Source: Hymenobacter aranciens (GTDB lineage: Bacteria; Bacteroidota; Bacteroidia; Cytophagales; Hymenobacteraceae). From it: a stretch of DNA of 64,000 bases. The notes below the pieces were generated by a model. It made no database searches, was not told where the DNA came from, and saw only the letters and a list, made by a program, of their open reading frames with translations. The DNA is taken from positions 59,652-123,651 of the forward strand of contig NZ_JAUQSY010000018.1 in NCBI RefSeq assembly GCF_030580865.1, given 5' to 3'. Each line of letters starts with the position of its first letter. The first letter of the stretch is position 1. A program made the translations under genes and the position numbers. Positions 8,698-15,364 of the stretch are shown in pieces.

Positions 8698-9645
8698 ATG
8701 AAGCTGGCCATCCTATCCCGCGAGCCCAAATCGTACTCTACCAAGCGGCTGGTGGAAGCCGCCGCCGCGCGCGGCCACGAGGCCCTGGTGCTCGACCACC
8801 TGCAGTGCAATCTGGTGCTGGAGAAGGGCCGCCCGGGCATCATCTACCAGGGCCAGCCCGTGGAAGACATCGACGCCATCATCCCGCGCATCGGCGCCTC
8901 GGTCACGTTCTACGGCACGGCCGTGGTGCGGCAGTTTGAGATGATGAAAGTGCGCACGGCCGTGGATAGCCAAGCCATTGTGCGCTCGCGCGACAAGCTG
9001 CGCTCGATGCAGATTCTGAGCCGCGCCGGCGTGGGCATGCCCAAAACCGCCTTCACCAACTACTCCGAAGACGTGCCGGCCATGATTCAGCAGGTGGGCG
9101 GCGCGCCGGTCATCATCAAGCTGCTCGAAGGCACGCAGGGCCTGGGCGTGGTGCTGGCCGAGAGCGCCAAAGCCGCCCAATCGGTCATCGAAGCCTTCCA
9201 CAACCTCAAGGCCCGCATCATCGTGCAGGAGTTCATCGCCGAAAGCAAGGGCGCCGACCTGCGCGCCTTCGTGGTGAATGGCGAAGTGGTGGGGGCCATG
9301 AAGCGCCAGGGCAAGGAGGGCGAATTCCGCTCGAACCTGCACCGCGGCGGCACCGGCACCCTCGTGAAGCTGAGCCGCGCCGAAAAAGCCGCCGCCCTGC
9401 TGGCCACCAAGGCCCTGGGCCTGGGCATCGCGGGTGTGGATATGCTGCAAAGCGCCCGCGGCCCGCTGGTGCTGGAAGTGAACTCCTCGCCGGGCCTGGA
9501 AGGCATCGAAAAGGCCACGGCGCTGGACATTGCCGGGCGCATTATCGACTACACGGCGGCGCTGGCGGTGAAAAAGAAGGTGAAGAAGGTGAAGAAAGGA
9601 CCGGAGGCCGTGGATATGCAGTCGGATATTCCGAAGGGGCGCTAG
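8698..9645 (+). CDS. rimK: RimK-type ATP-grasp alpha-L-glutamate ligase
   Basis: ATP-grasp ligase that adds glutamate residues to a protein C-terminus (ribosomal protein S6 in E. coli) or makes poly-glutamate. The 315-residue protein starts with the typical MKLAILSREP, then IPRIGASVTFYGTAVVRQFE, the DKLRSMQIL ATP-grasp entry, the glycine-rich LLEGTQGLGVVL loop, FIAESKGADLRAFVV and, near the C-terminus, AGVDMLQSARGPLVLEVNSSPGL with the metal-binding Glu and Asn. A Lys-rich tail (KKKVKKVKK) extends beyond the usual end. I chose ATG 8698; the upstream open frame has no similarity. It sits between the RimB-like protease and a membrane protein, followed by a deacylase. Confidence 0.94.
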   Translation: MKLAILSREPKSYSTKRLVEAAAARGHEALVLDHLQCNLVLEKGRPGIIYQGQPVEDIDAIIPRIGASVTFYGTAVVRQFEMMKVRTAVDSQAIVRSRDKLRSMQILSRAGVGMPKTAFTNYSEDVPAMIQQVGGAPVIIKLLEGTQGLGVVLAESAKAAQSVIEAFHNLKARIIVQEFIAESKGADLRAFVVNGEVVGAMKRQGKEGEFRSNLHRGGTGTLVKLSRAEKAAALLATKALGLGIAGVDMLQSARGPLVLEVNSSPGLEGIEKATALDIAGRIIDYTAALAVKKKVKKVKKGPEAVDMQSDIPKGR

Positions 9646-9660
9646 CTCGCGGGGCTGGCC

Positions 9661-11082
9661 ATGAAGAACCGCTACCTGACGTGGCTGCTGGTGCTGCTGG
9701 TGCTGCTCGACCTGGCGCACACTTTTGCCCAGAGCTATTACCTGCCGCTCGACGGCGACCTGGCGGCGATTGTGTTGCCCAGTGCGTGGTACCAGCCCGT
9801 GCTGCACGACCCTTTTGGCTGGGCCGTGCTTTCCAAAAACGCTGTTTATGCGGCGCCCAACCGGTTTTTTGCTCACGCGGCGATGGTGGGCTACTGGCGG
9901 CAGGTGCCGCGTTGGCTGCAGGCCGTCGCCGCGCCCATCGACAGCATTTACCTGGCCGCCGCGCTGTTCAATGCTGCCGTGCAGGCCCTGCTGCTGGGGC
10001 TGCTGGCGGCTCACGCGCGGCGGCTGCTGCCCACGCTGGGCCGCGCCGGTAGCTGGCTGACGGCGGCCCTGCTCACGCCGCTGTTTCAGCTCACCAGCTT
10101 CGGCGCGCAGATGGGCATTCTCTCCCGTTCGCTGACTTACACCTTCTTTTACGCCTTTCCGCTGGCCTTGCTGCTGCTGTGGCTGCTGCCGTTTGGGCGG
10201 GCGGCTAGTCGGGCGCAGCCGCTGCGGCTGCCAGCCCCGGTGGTTGGGCTATGGGCGATGCTGGCGGTGGTGCTGGCCTTCAACGGGGCGGTGGTGACGG
10301 CCGCCGTGGCCGTGCTGGGGCTACTGATGGCTGGGCAGGGGGCCGCGCAGCGGTACCGTACCGGGCAGTGGCCGGCGTGGTGGTCGGGGCAGGCGCTGGG
10401 GCTGGGCTTGTGGCTGGGGGCGCTGTGCGCCTACTCGCTCTTCATTGGGCGCAACAATGCTGAGAACAGTCATCTCTACACCCTGGGCGCGCTGTATCAG
10501 CGCCTGCCGCAGGGCATCTGGAATGCGCTGACGGGCAAGCTCGGGCTGCCATTGCTGGTGCTGTTTGTGGTGCTGAACGGGCAGTTGGTGCGGCGCTTCA
10601 CGCGGCCCACGGCCGAGGGGCAGCGGGTGCGCCAGCTGCTGCGCTGGATGGCGGTGTTTGCCGGGCTCTACCTGCTGCTGCTGCCGCTGGGCGGCCATCG
10701 GCCCTACCGCGACTACCTGGTGCGCAACGACTCGGCGCTGCCGGTGCTGCTGGGCCTGCTGCTGGCCTACGGCGTTTCGACGCTGCACCTGCTGGGCAAC
10801 CTGCCCGCCCGCGCCCGGCGCTGGTACCTGGGCGGCGTGCTGGCGCTTACGGGCGTTTTCGTCGGGGCCGATTATCACCTCTGGTACCGCGGCGAAAACA
10901 ACCATTGCGAGCGCGCCGGCCTGCAGCTGCTGGCGCAGTCACCAGCGCCAGTAGTGCGCCTGCCCGCCGATTGCAAGGTAATGTCGTGGGTGCCTTTGAC
11001 CGACCCGCAGCAATCGGCCACCAATGCCGAGCTGCTCTATTACTGGAGCGTCACCCCCACACGAAAACTGTATTATCAGTAG
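9661..11082 (+). CDS. Polytopic membrane protein, unrecognised
   Basis: A 473-residue protein with about ten to twelve hydrophobic helices, beginning WLLVLLVLLDLAHTF and including LLLGLLAAHARRLL, FFYAFPLALLLLWLLPF, LWLGALCAYSLFIG, LPLLVLFVVLN and VLLGLLLAYGVSTLHLL. A loop with HRPYRDYLVRNDSALP and a final soluble domain containing two cysteines follow. The overall plan recalls glycosyltransferase-C or polymerase-like membrane proteins, but no catalytic motif is clear. It starts 15 bases after rimK and is followed by the deacylase gene, so it is probably part of the same transcript. Its link to peptide tailing is inference from position only. Confidence 0.75.
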   Translation: MKNRYLTWLLVLLVLLDLAHTFAQSYYLPLDGDLAAIVLPSAWYQPVLHDPFGWAVLSKNAVYAAPNRFFAHAAMVGYWRQVPRWLQAVAAPIDSIYLAAALFNAAVQALLLGLLAAHARRLLPTLGRAGSWLTAALLTPLFQLTSFGAQMGILSRSLTYTFFYAFPLALLLLWLLPFGRAASRAQPLRLPAPVVGLWAMLAVVLAFNGAVVTAAVAVLGLLMAGQGAAQRYRTGQWPAWWSGQALGLGLWLGALCAYSLFIGRNNAENSHLYTLGALYQRLPQGIWNALTGKLGLPLLVLFVVLNGQLVRRFTRPTAEGQRVRQLLRWMAVFAGLYLLLLPLGGHRPYRDYLVRNDSALPVLLGLLLAYGVSTLHLLGNLPARARRWYLGGVLALTGVFVGADYHLWYRGENNHCERAGLQLLAQSPAPVVRLPADCKVMSWVPLTDPQQSATNAELLYYWSVTPTRKLYYQ

Positions 11083-11125
11083 ATTAACGGCGGGCGTTGT
11101 TACTTGCAGGCTTATCACCCTGCCG

Positions 11126-12097
11126 ATGCCCGATTCCGACGCTATCCACCTCAACGGCCTCGCCATTCAGCCCGGCGAGCGGGTACTCACGCGGCTCGTG
11201 ATTTCGAAGCTGCCCTCCGGCACCGTTATCGACGTGCCGGTGCATGTGCTGCGGGCCCACGAGCCCGGCCCCACGCTGCTACTGATGGGCGGCATGCACG
11301 GCGACGAGGTAAACGGCATCGAAACCATCCGGCGCATGGTGCGGCGCGAGCTGCTGCAGCCTACGCGGGGCACCGTCATCGCCATTCCCATTCTCAATAT
11401 CTACGGCTTTTTGAATTTCAGCCGCGACGTGCCCGATGGCAAGGATGTGAACCGCTCGTTTCCGGGCTTCCCGCGGGGCTCGCTGGCGGGGCGGGTGGCC
11501 CACCGCTTCATGCGCGAGATTATGCCGCTGATTGACTACGGGATTGATTTTCATACCGGCGGCGCGGCGCGGGCCAACTTCCCGCAGGTGCGCTGCCAAC
11601 TGGGCGTCGATGCCGAGACGGATGCGCTGGCGGCGGCCTTTGCGGCGCCCTTCACGCTGCACGCGGCCCTGCGGGCGGGGTCATTGCGCGAGGCGGCACA
11701 GGCGCGGGGCAAGCGCATTATCGTGTACGAAACCGGCGAAAGCCTGCGGCTGGATGAGCACGGCATCGAGGAGGCGGTGGCGGGTACGCTGCGGGTGCTA
11801 CACCACCTGGGCATGGGGGCCGAGGGGCCGCCGCCGGCGCGCCCCACCATCGTGTGCCGGCGCCAAACCTGGCTGCGGGCGCGCTACGCGGGGCTGTTCC
11901 GGGCCCACGTTGAGAACGGGCAGTACCTCGAAAAAGGCCAGATATACGGCTCGGTGGCCGACCCTTACGGCGAGCAGGCCGTGCGGCTGGAATCGCCGGT
12001 GAGCGGCTACGTGATTGGGCTGAACCACATGCCGGTGGTGAACCAGGGCGACGCCCTGCTGCACGTGGCGGTGCCCGAAGTAGCGCGGACTTTGTAG
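11126..12097 (+). CDS. Succinylglutamate desuccinylase / aspartoacylase family protein
   Basis: A 323-residue zinc carboxypeptidase-fold deacylase (M14-like, COG3608). LLLMGGMHGDEVNGIETIR supplies the first Zn ligands (His and Glu of HGDE), and GIDFHTGG the third His. DGKDVNRSFPG carries the substrate-binding Arg, and the YETGES segment near residue 205 holds the catalytic Glu. The C-terminal beta domain ends SPVSGYVIGLNHMPVVNQGDALLHV. Relatives are often next to rimK, as here, which suggests trimming of a modified product. I chose ATG 11126; an earlier in-frame ATG at 11024 would overlap the membrane protein gene and adds no conserved sequence. The last codons and stop lie within a family 2 repeat. 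Confidence 0.88.
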   Translation: MPDSDAIHLNGLAIQPGERVLTRLVISKLPSGTVIDVPVHVLRAHEPGPTLLLMGGMHGDEVNGIETIRRMVRRELLQPTRGTVIAIPILNIYGFLNFSRDVPDGKDVNRSFPGFPRGSLAGRVAHRFMREIMPLIDYGIDFHTGGAARANFPQVRCQLGVDAETDALAAAFAAPFTLHAALRAGSLREAAQARGKRIIVYETGESLRLDEHGIEEAVAGTLRVLHHLGMGAEGPPPARPTIVCRRQTWLRARYAGLFRAHVENGQYLEKGQIYGSVADPYGEQAVRLESPVSGYVIGLNHMPVVNQGDALLHVAVPEVARTL

Positions 12098-12166
12098 TCC
12101 GCGATTGATAACGTTCAGACTCGCGAACTGCAACCGAAGGTCGGCGAAGCCAAAGTCCGCGCTACC
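12080..12166. repeat. Inverted repeat, family 2 (copy 1), carrying the GAA mini-hairpin module
   Basis: Left arm GTAGCGCGGACTTTGTAGTC and a right arm ending AAAGTCCGCGCTAC. Compared with the sister copy at 17353-17417, the right arm is interrupted by CCGAAGGTCGGCGAAGCC at 12134-12151. The left arm supplies the stop codon of the deacylase gene and the right arm ends just before the acetyltransferase ATG. Confidence 0.85.
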
Positions 12167-12170
12167 GCTT

Positions 12171-12722
12171 ATGTCATTCACCTTATTCACTTCCCGCCTT
12201 ACGCTACGCCCCCTGCGCCCCGCCGACCTGCCTGCTTTCCTCGCCTACCGCTCCGACCCTAATGTGGCCCGCTACCAGGGCTTCGAACCCTACACCGAAG
12301 CGCAGGCCGAGGCTTTCATTGCCAGTCAGACCAATCAACCCATTCCGGCGCCGCCCGGCGAGTGGGTGCAAATCGGTATTGCCCGCGCCGAGGACGATTT
12401 GCTGCTGGGCGACTGCGCCCTGCACCTCGACGGCCACGACCCGCGCCTGGCCGAAATCGGCATCACGCTCAGCGCGGCGTTTCAGGGGCAGGGCTACGCG
12501 CAGGAGGCCTTGCGGGGCCTGCTACGGTTTTGTTTTGAAACCCTTGAGCTGCACCGCGTGATAGCGAATATGGACGTGCGCAACGCGGCCGCCGTGCGGC
12601 TGGTGGAGCAGCTGGGGCTGCGCCGCGAGGGCCATTTTCGGCAGAATGGGTGGTACAAGGGCGAGTGGTGCGACGAGTACCAGTACGCCCTGCTGGGCCG
12701 CGAATGGGCCGCGCGGGCGTAG
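12171..12722 (+). CDS. GNAT family acetyltransferase (RimJ/RimL type)
   Basis: A 183-residue GCN5-related N-acetyltransferase. It opens with the RimJ/RimL signature TLFTSRLTLRPLRPADLPAF, then a ARYQGFEPYTEAQA segment, IGITLSAAFQGQGYAQEAL as the acetyl-CoA pyrophosphate loop (QGQGYA), and LHRVIANMDVRNAAAVRLVEQLG as the C-terminal signature. It ends EYQYALLGREW. The substrate may be a protein N-terminus or a small molecule; nothing nearby decides. The ATG is 5 bases after a family 2 repeat, so its leader consists of repeat DNA. Confidence 0.9.
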   Translation: MSFTLFTSRLTLRPLRPADLPAFLAYRSDPNVARYQGFEPYTEAQAEAFIASQTNQPIPAPPGEWVQIGIARAEDDLLLGDCALHLDGHDPRLAEIGITLSAAFQGQGYAQEALRGLLRFCFETLELHRVIANMDVRNAAAVRLVEQLGLRREGHFRQNGWYKGEWCDEYQYALLGREWAARA

Positions 12723-12736
12723 CCGGACGGCGGGTG

Positions 12737-12744
12737 TACTTTTG
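12737..12744 (+). promoter_or_regulatory. Bacteroidetes -7 box for the OmpH-like gene
   Basis: TACTTTTG matches TAnnTTTG exactly and lies 24 bases upstream of ATG 12769. Confidence 0.7.
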
Positions 12745-12768
12745 TGCTTTACTCACTTGATTTTCCCA

Positions 12769-13458
12769 ATGAAAAACCCCTTGCAACTGGCCATCAATGC
12801 CGTTTTGTTCATTGCTGTGGCCGTGCTGTTTTATTTGCATTTCAGCTCCACGAAAGCGCCCAAGGTGGCTAAAGCCACTGCCCCGACGGCCGTGGTAGCG
12901 GCCGATTCGGCCGCCGCGCCGGTGGCCGAGGAAGAAACCGTGGTAACCGAGTCGGCCGATACGGCGGCGGCGGAGGTGGCGGCCGCCCCAGCCGTGGCCG
13001 GCGAGAAAATTGCCTACATCGAGTCGGGTCGCCTGCTGGATGGCTACCAGGGCATGAAGGATGCCCGCCGCTCATTTGAGGCCAAGGCCAAGGGCTGGGA
13101 GCGCCAGAACCAGGCCCTCATCAGCAGCTTCCGCACGGCCGTGGAGGCCTACCAGAAGCAGGCCCCCGGCATGAGCGCCGAGCAGCGCGCCGCCGCCGAA
13201 GAGAAGCTCCAGGCCCAGCAGCAGGAAAGCGGCATGCAGCAGGAGAAAATCGGCCGCCAGGCCCAGGAGGAAGAAGCCAAGCTGACCCAAACCGTGCTGG
13301 AGAGCGTGAACAAGAAAGTGGAAGCCTACGGCAAAGCCAACGGCTACAAGCTGATTCTCATCGCCGCGCCCAGCGGCACCATTGCCTACGGCCGCAAGGA
13401 TATGGACATCACGGTGCCGGTGCTGGCGTACCTGAACGGGCAGTACCGGAAGCGGTAG
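12769..13458 (+). CDS. OmpH/Skp-family periplasmic chaperone-like protein
   Basis: A 229-residue protein anchored by one N-terminal helix (LQLAINAVLFIAVAVLFYLHF), followed by an Ala/Val/Glu-rich linker to about residue 80, and then the OmpH-like domain: KIAYIESGRLLDGYQGMKDAR, a long Gln/Glu/Ala-rich coiled coil (residues about 105-190), and YGKANGYKLILIAAPSGTIAYG. Skp-like proteins hold unfolded outer membrane proteins. This one differs by having a membrane anchor in place of a cleavable signal, which is common in Bacteroidetes. It has its own exact promoter box. Confidence 0.85.
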   Translation: MKNPLQLAINAVLFIAVAVLFYLHFSSTKAPKVAKATAPTAVVAADSAAAPVAEEETVVTESADTAAAEVAAAPAVAGEKIAYIESGRLLDGYQGMKDARRSFEAKAKGWERQNQALISSFRTAVEAYQKQAPGMSAEQRAAAEEKLQAQQQESGMQQEKIGRQAQEEEAKLTQTVLESVNKKVEAYGKANGYKLILIAAPSGTIAYGRKDMDITVPVLAYLNGQYRKR

Positions 13459-13481
13459 GGGCCTGCCAGAACGATAGAAAC

Positions 13482-13608
13482 AGAACGTCATCCTGAGCCG
13501 CGCAGCGGCGAAAGGACCTCGCCCACGCCGCGTGCAGCAGTAATTAATTACTACCACAACGAAGCGGGCGAGGTCCTTTCGCCGCTGCGCGGCTCAGGAT
13601 GACGTTCT
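13482..13608. repeat. Inverted repeat, family 3 (copy 1)
   Basis: Arms start AGAACGTCATCCTGAGCCGC and run about 45 bases to AGGACCTCGCCC; the right arm is the reverse complement. The centre contains TAATTAATTA. Other copies are at 48540-48683 and, as a variant, at 59936-60024. The gap 13459-13778 holds only this repeat and the leader of the next gene. Confidence 0.85.
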
Positions 13609-13778
13609 TTTTGTGCGCCTCACAAGCTGGAACGAAGTTTGCCAACCCACCCCCGGCAGCAACACGCGGGCGCAGTTTTCCTTGAAAACCGCCACGTTGC
13701 GTAAGCGCGCACAACCCGGGGCCCAGGGCTGCGCGGCTTATCCCGCTATTCGTTCACTTGGTTTATCGACCTGTTTTT

Positions 13779-14099
13779 ATGCACATCAAATCGATGCTTG
13801 GTGCGCTGGCTTTGCTGGCGCTGGGCAGCTTCGGGGCCTCGGCCCAGGTGCAGGTGGTGGTGGGCGGCGGTGGCTACTATGGCTACGGCCCGCGCCACTG
13901 CCTGCCGCCTCCGCCGCCGGTGGTGTACTACGCGCCCCCGCCGCCACCGGTGTACTACGCCCCGCCGCCGCCGCCGCCGGTGGTGTACTACGCGCCCCCG
14001 CCGCCGCCCCGCTACTACAATGGCGGGGGCTACTGCGGCCCGCGCCGGGGGGGCTACCACGGCCACGGCGGCTGGCGCGGTGGTGGCCGCCGCTGGTAG
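13779..14099 (+). CDS. Small exported Pro/Tyr-rich repeat protein
   Basis: A 106-residue protein with a signal peptide (MLGALALLALGSFGASAQ) and a mature region made of VVYYAPPPPP repeats (about four), closing with a Gly/Arg/His-rich tail GGYHGHGGWRGGGRRW. Such low-complexity exported proteins occur in many Bacteroidetes; the role is unknown, possibly cell-surface or outer membrane associated. The start could be ATG 13779 or ATG 13794, both of which leave the signal peptide intact. A strong terminator hairpin follows at 14136-14166. Confidence 0.7.
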   Translation: MHIKSMLGALALLALGSFGASAQVQVVVGGGGYYGYGPRHCLPPPPPVVYYAPPPPPVYYAPPPPPPVVYYAPPPPPRYYNGGGYCGPRRGGYHGHGGWRGGGRRW

Positions 14100-14135
14100 C
14101 TGAGGGCTGCTGATTCCGTACCGGTATGTTTGGGA

Positions 14136-14166
14136 AAGCCCCGCCACGCTGTGGCGGGGCTTTTTT
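14136..14166 (+). terminator. Rho-independent terminator
   Basis: Perfect stem AAGCCCCGCCAC / GTGGCGGGGCTT with a three-base loop, followed by six T. It ends the Pro/Tyr-rich gene. Confidence 0.9.
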
Positions 14167-14213
14167 GGTGGGGGTAGGATTGCGTTTTGCCGATTATAGG
14201 GCGCGGGCGAAGG

Positions 14214-14507
14214 GCGACGTGGGTCGGAACGGCGGCGACGGGCATCGGGAAATCGGCGACGCGTATCGGGGAGCCCGCGACGTGACTCGGGATGGCGGCG
14301 ACGGGTATCGGGAAGGCCGCGACGGGTATCGGGGAGCCCGGCGCGCGAGTCGGGACGGCCGCGACGTGGGTCGGGACGGCCGCGACGGGTGTCGGGAGGG
14401 GCGCGACGTGAGTCGGGATGGCGGCGACGTGACTCGGGACGGTGGCGACGAGCATCGGGAGGCCCGCGACGCGTGTCGGGACGGGGGCGACGGGCCTCGG
14501 GACGCAT
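14214..14507. repeat. Degenerate tandem array, 14 units of exactly 21 bp (array 2)
   Basis: The word GCGACG recurs at 14214, 14235, 14256, 14277, 14298, 14319, 14361, 14382, 14403, 14424, 14445, 14466 and 14487, with a degenerate unit at 14340, so the period of 21 never slips. Each unit continues roughly GCGACGGGTATCGGGA plus five G/C-rich bases. All frames are open through it on both strands as a by-product (heptads such as GRDGRDV on the + strand, PDTRRGL on the - strand). There is no convincing start or signal for translation, so I list it as a repeat rather than a gene. The gap 14100-14565 holds the terminator, this array and the next promoter. Confidence 0.88.
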
Positions 14508-14530
14508 TAGGATATTATCGAATAATTTCC

Positions 14531-14538
14531 TACGTTTG
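14531..14538 (+). promoter_or_regulatory. Bacteroidetes -7 box for the 14566 gene
   Basis: TACGTTTG is an exact TAnnTTTG match, 27 bases before ATG 14566 and 23 bases after the end of the 21-bp array. Confidence 0.7.
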
Positions 14539-14565
14539 GCTCGTTCATTTAACATCCTAAACGTC

Positions 14566-15258
14566 ATGGAAAATAACCGCATGAATAGTCTGGTGCTGCG
14601 CGATAAGGCCACGGTGGAAGGCCTGGCCGACGACAAGCCCCATTACGAGCCGCTGGAAGAGGATATTGCTCCCTTGCGCGACGAGCACGCCGCCAATACT
14701 CTCCTGATAGCGCCGCTGGCGGAGACGCTGCTGGAAACGGCTACGGACGATGCTACTGAGCAGAAAACCAGTTCGAAAAAACAACTCAAGAACCTGGGCG
14801 AGCGGCTGGCGGGGGCCATGCAGGGCTACGCCGCCAGCAAGGCTAATACCGATACCGACCTACCCGGCAAGGTGAATATCAACCGCACCGACCTCAACGA
14901 GGCCGATGATGCGAGCTTCGCGACTATTCTGCGCAATTTGTTGAAGGTGGCCGAGCCCTTCGCTACCCAGGTGGCCAAGCGCGAGTTTTCGGCCGAAGAC
15001 CGGACGGAGATGGAAAAGCTGTTGGACCGCTTCGAGAAGAAACAGGTGAAGCAGCAGGTGAACCGCACGGCCGGCAGCACCGACCTCAAGAAACTGGAGG
15101 CGCTGCTGCGCCGCAACGCCAGCCTGATTAAGGAAATCCGCAAGCAGCTGAAGGCTTACAAGAACTCGAAAACCAAGCACGCGGTGTGGGAACGGTTTGT
15201 GAGCTACACCAAGATAATTAACCGCCCGGGCGGCGGGGGCAGCAAGCCGCAGCCCTAA
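14566..15258 (+). CDS. Unrecognised charged helical protein
   Basis: A 230-residue protein with no signal peptide or membrane helix, strongly charged and predicted mostly helical. It has an acidic N-terminal third, a middle QLKNLGERLAGAMQGYAASKA segment, and a C-terminal half rich in Lys, Glu, Leu and Arg (LKKLEALLRRNASLIKEIRK) that could form a coiled coil. I do not recognise the family. ATG 14566 follows an exact promoter box; ATG 14581 is an alternative. A strong terminator hairpin follows. Confidence 0.75.
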   Translation: MENNRMNSLVLRDKATVEGLADDKPHYEPLEEDIAPLRDEHAANTLLIAPLAETLLETATDDATEQKTSSKKQLKNLGERLAGAMQGYAASKANTDTDLPGKVNINRTDLNEADDASFATILRNLLKVAEPFATQVAKREFSAEDRTEMEKLLDRFEKKQVKQQVNRTAGSTDLKKLEALLRRNASLIKEIRKQLKAYKNSKTKHAVWERFVSYTKIINRPGGGGSKPQP

Positions 15259-15266
15259 GAAACGGG

Positions 15267-15295
15267 AAGGCCCCGCCGGTAAGGCGGGGCCTTTT
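15267..15295 (+). terminator. Rho-independent terminator
   Basis: Stem AAGGCCCCGCC / GGCGGGGCCTT with a GGTAA loop, followed by TT. It separates the helical protein gene from the AAA ATPase gene, whose promoter begins only 12 bases later. Confidence 0.85.
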
Positions 15296-15306
15296 CGGTT
15301 ATTGGC

Positions 15307-15314
15307 TACATTTG
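15307..15314 (+). promoter_or_regulatory. Bacteroidetes -7 box for the AAA ATPase gene
   Basis: TACATTTG matches TAnnTTTG exactly. Transcription would begin near 15320, so ATG 15320 would be leaderless while ATG 15365 would have a leader of about 45 bases. This favours 15365 as the start. Confidence 0.65.
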
Positions 15315-15364
15315 CGCCCATGCCCCAAGCCCCCGAAACCGCCCCCAAGCCCAGCGAATTGCCG

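Noticed and set aside
14214..14507. CRISPR array
   Set aside because: Units are contiguous 21-base repeats without unique spacers, and there are no cas genes.
13746..14636. A 296-codon Arg/Pro-rich open frame on the - strand through array 2
   Set aside because: The 21-bp period keeps all frames open. The frame also runs antisense through the Pro-rich gene and the start of the next gene, and lacks a plausible start.
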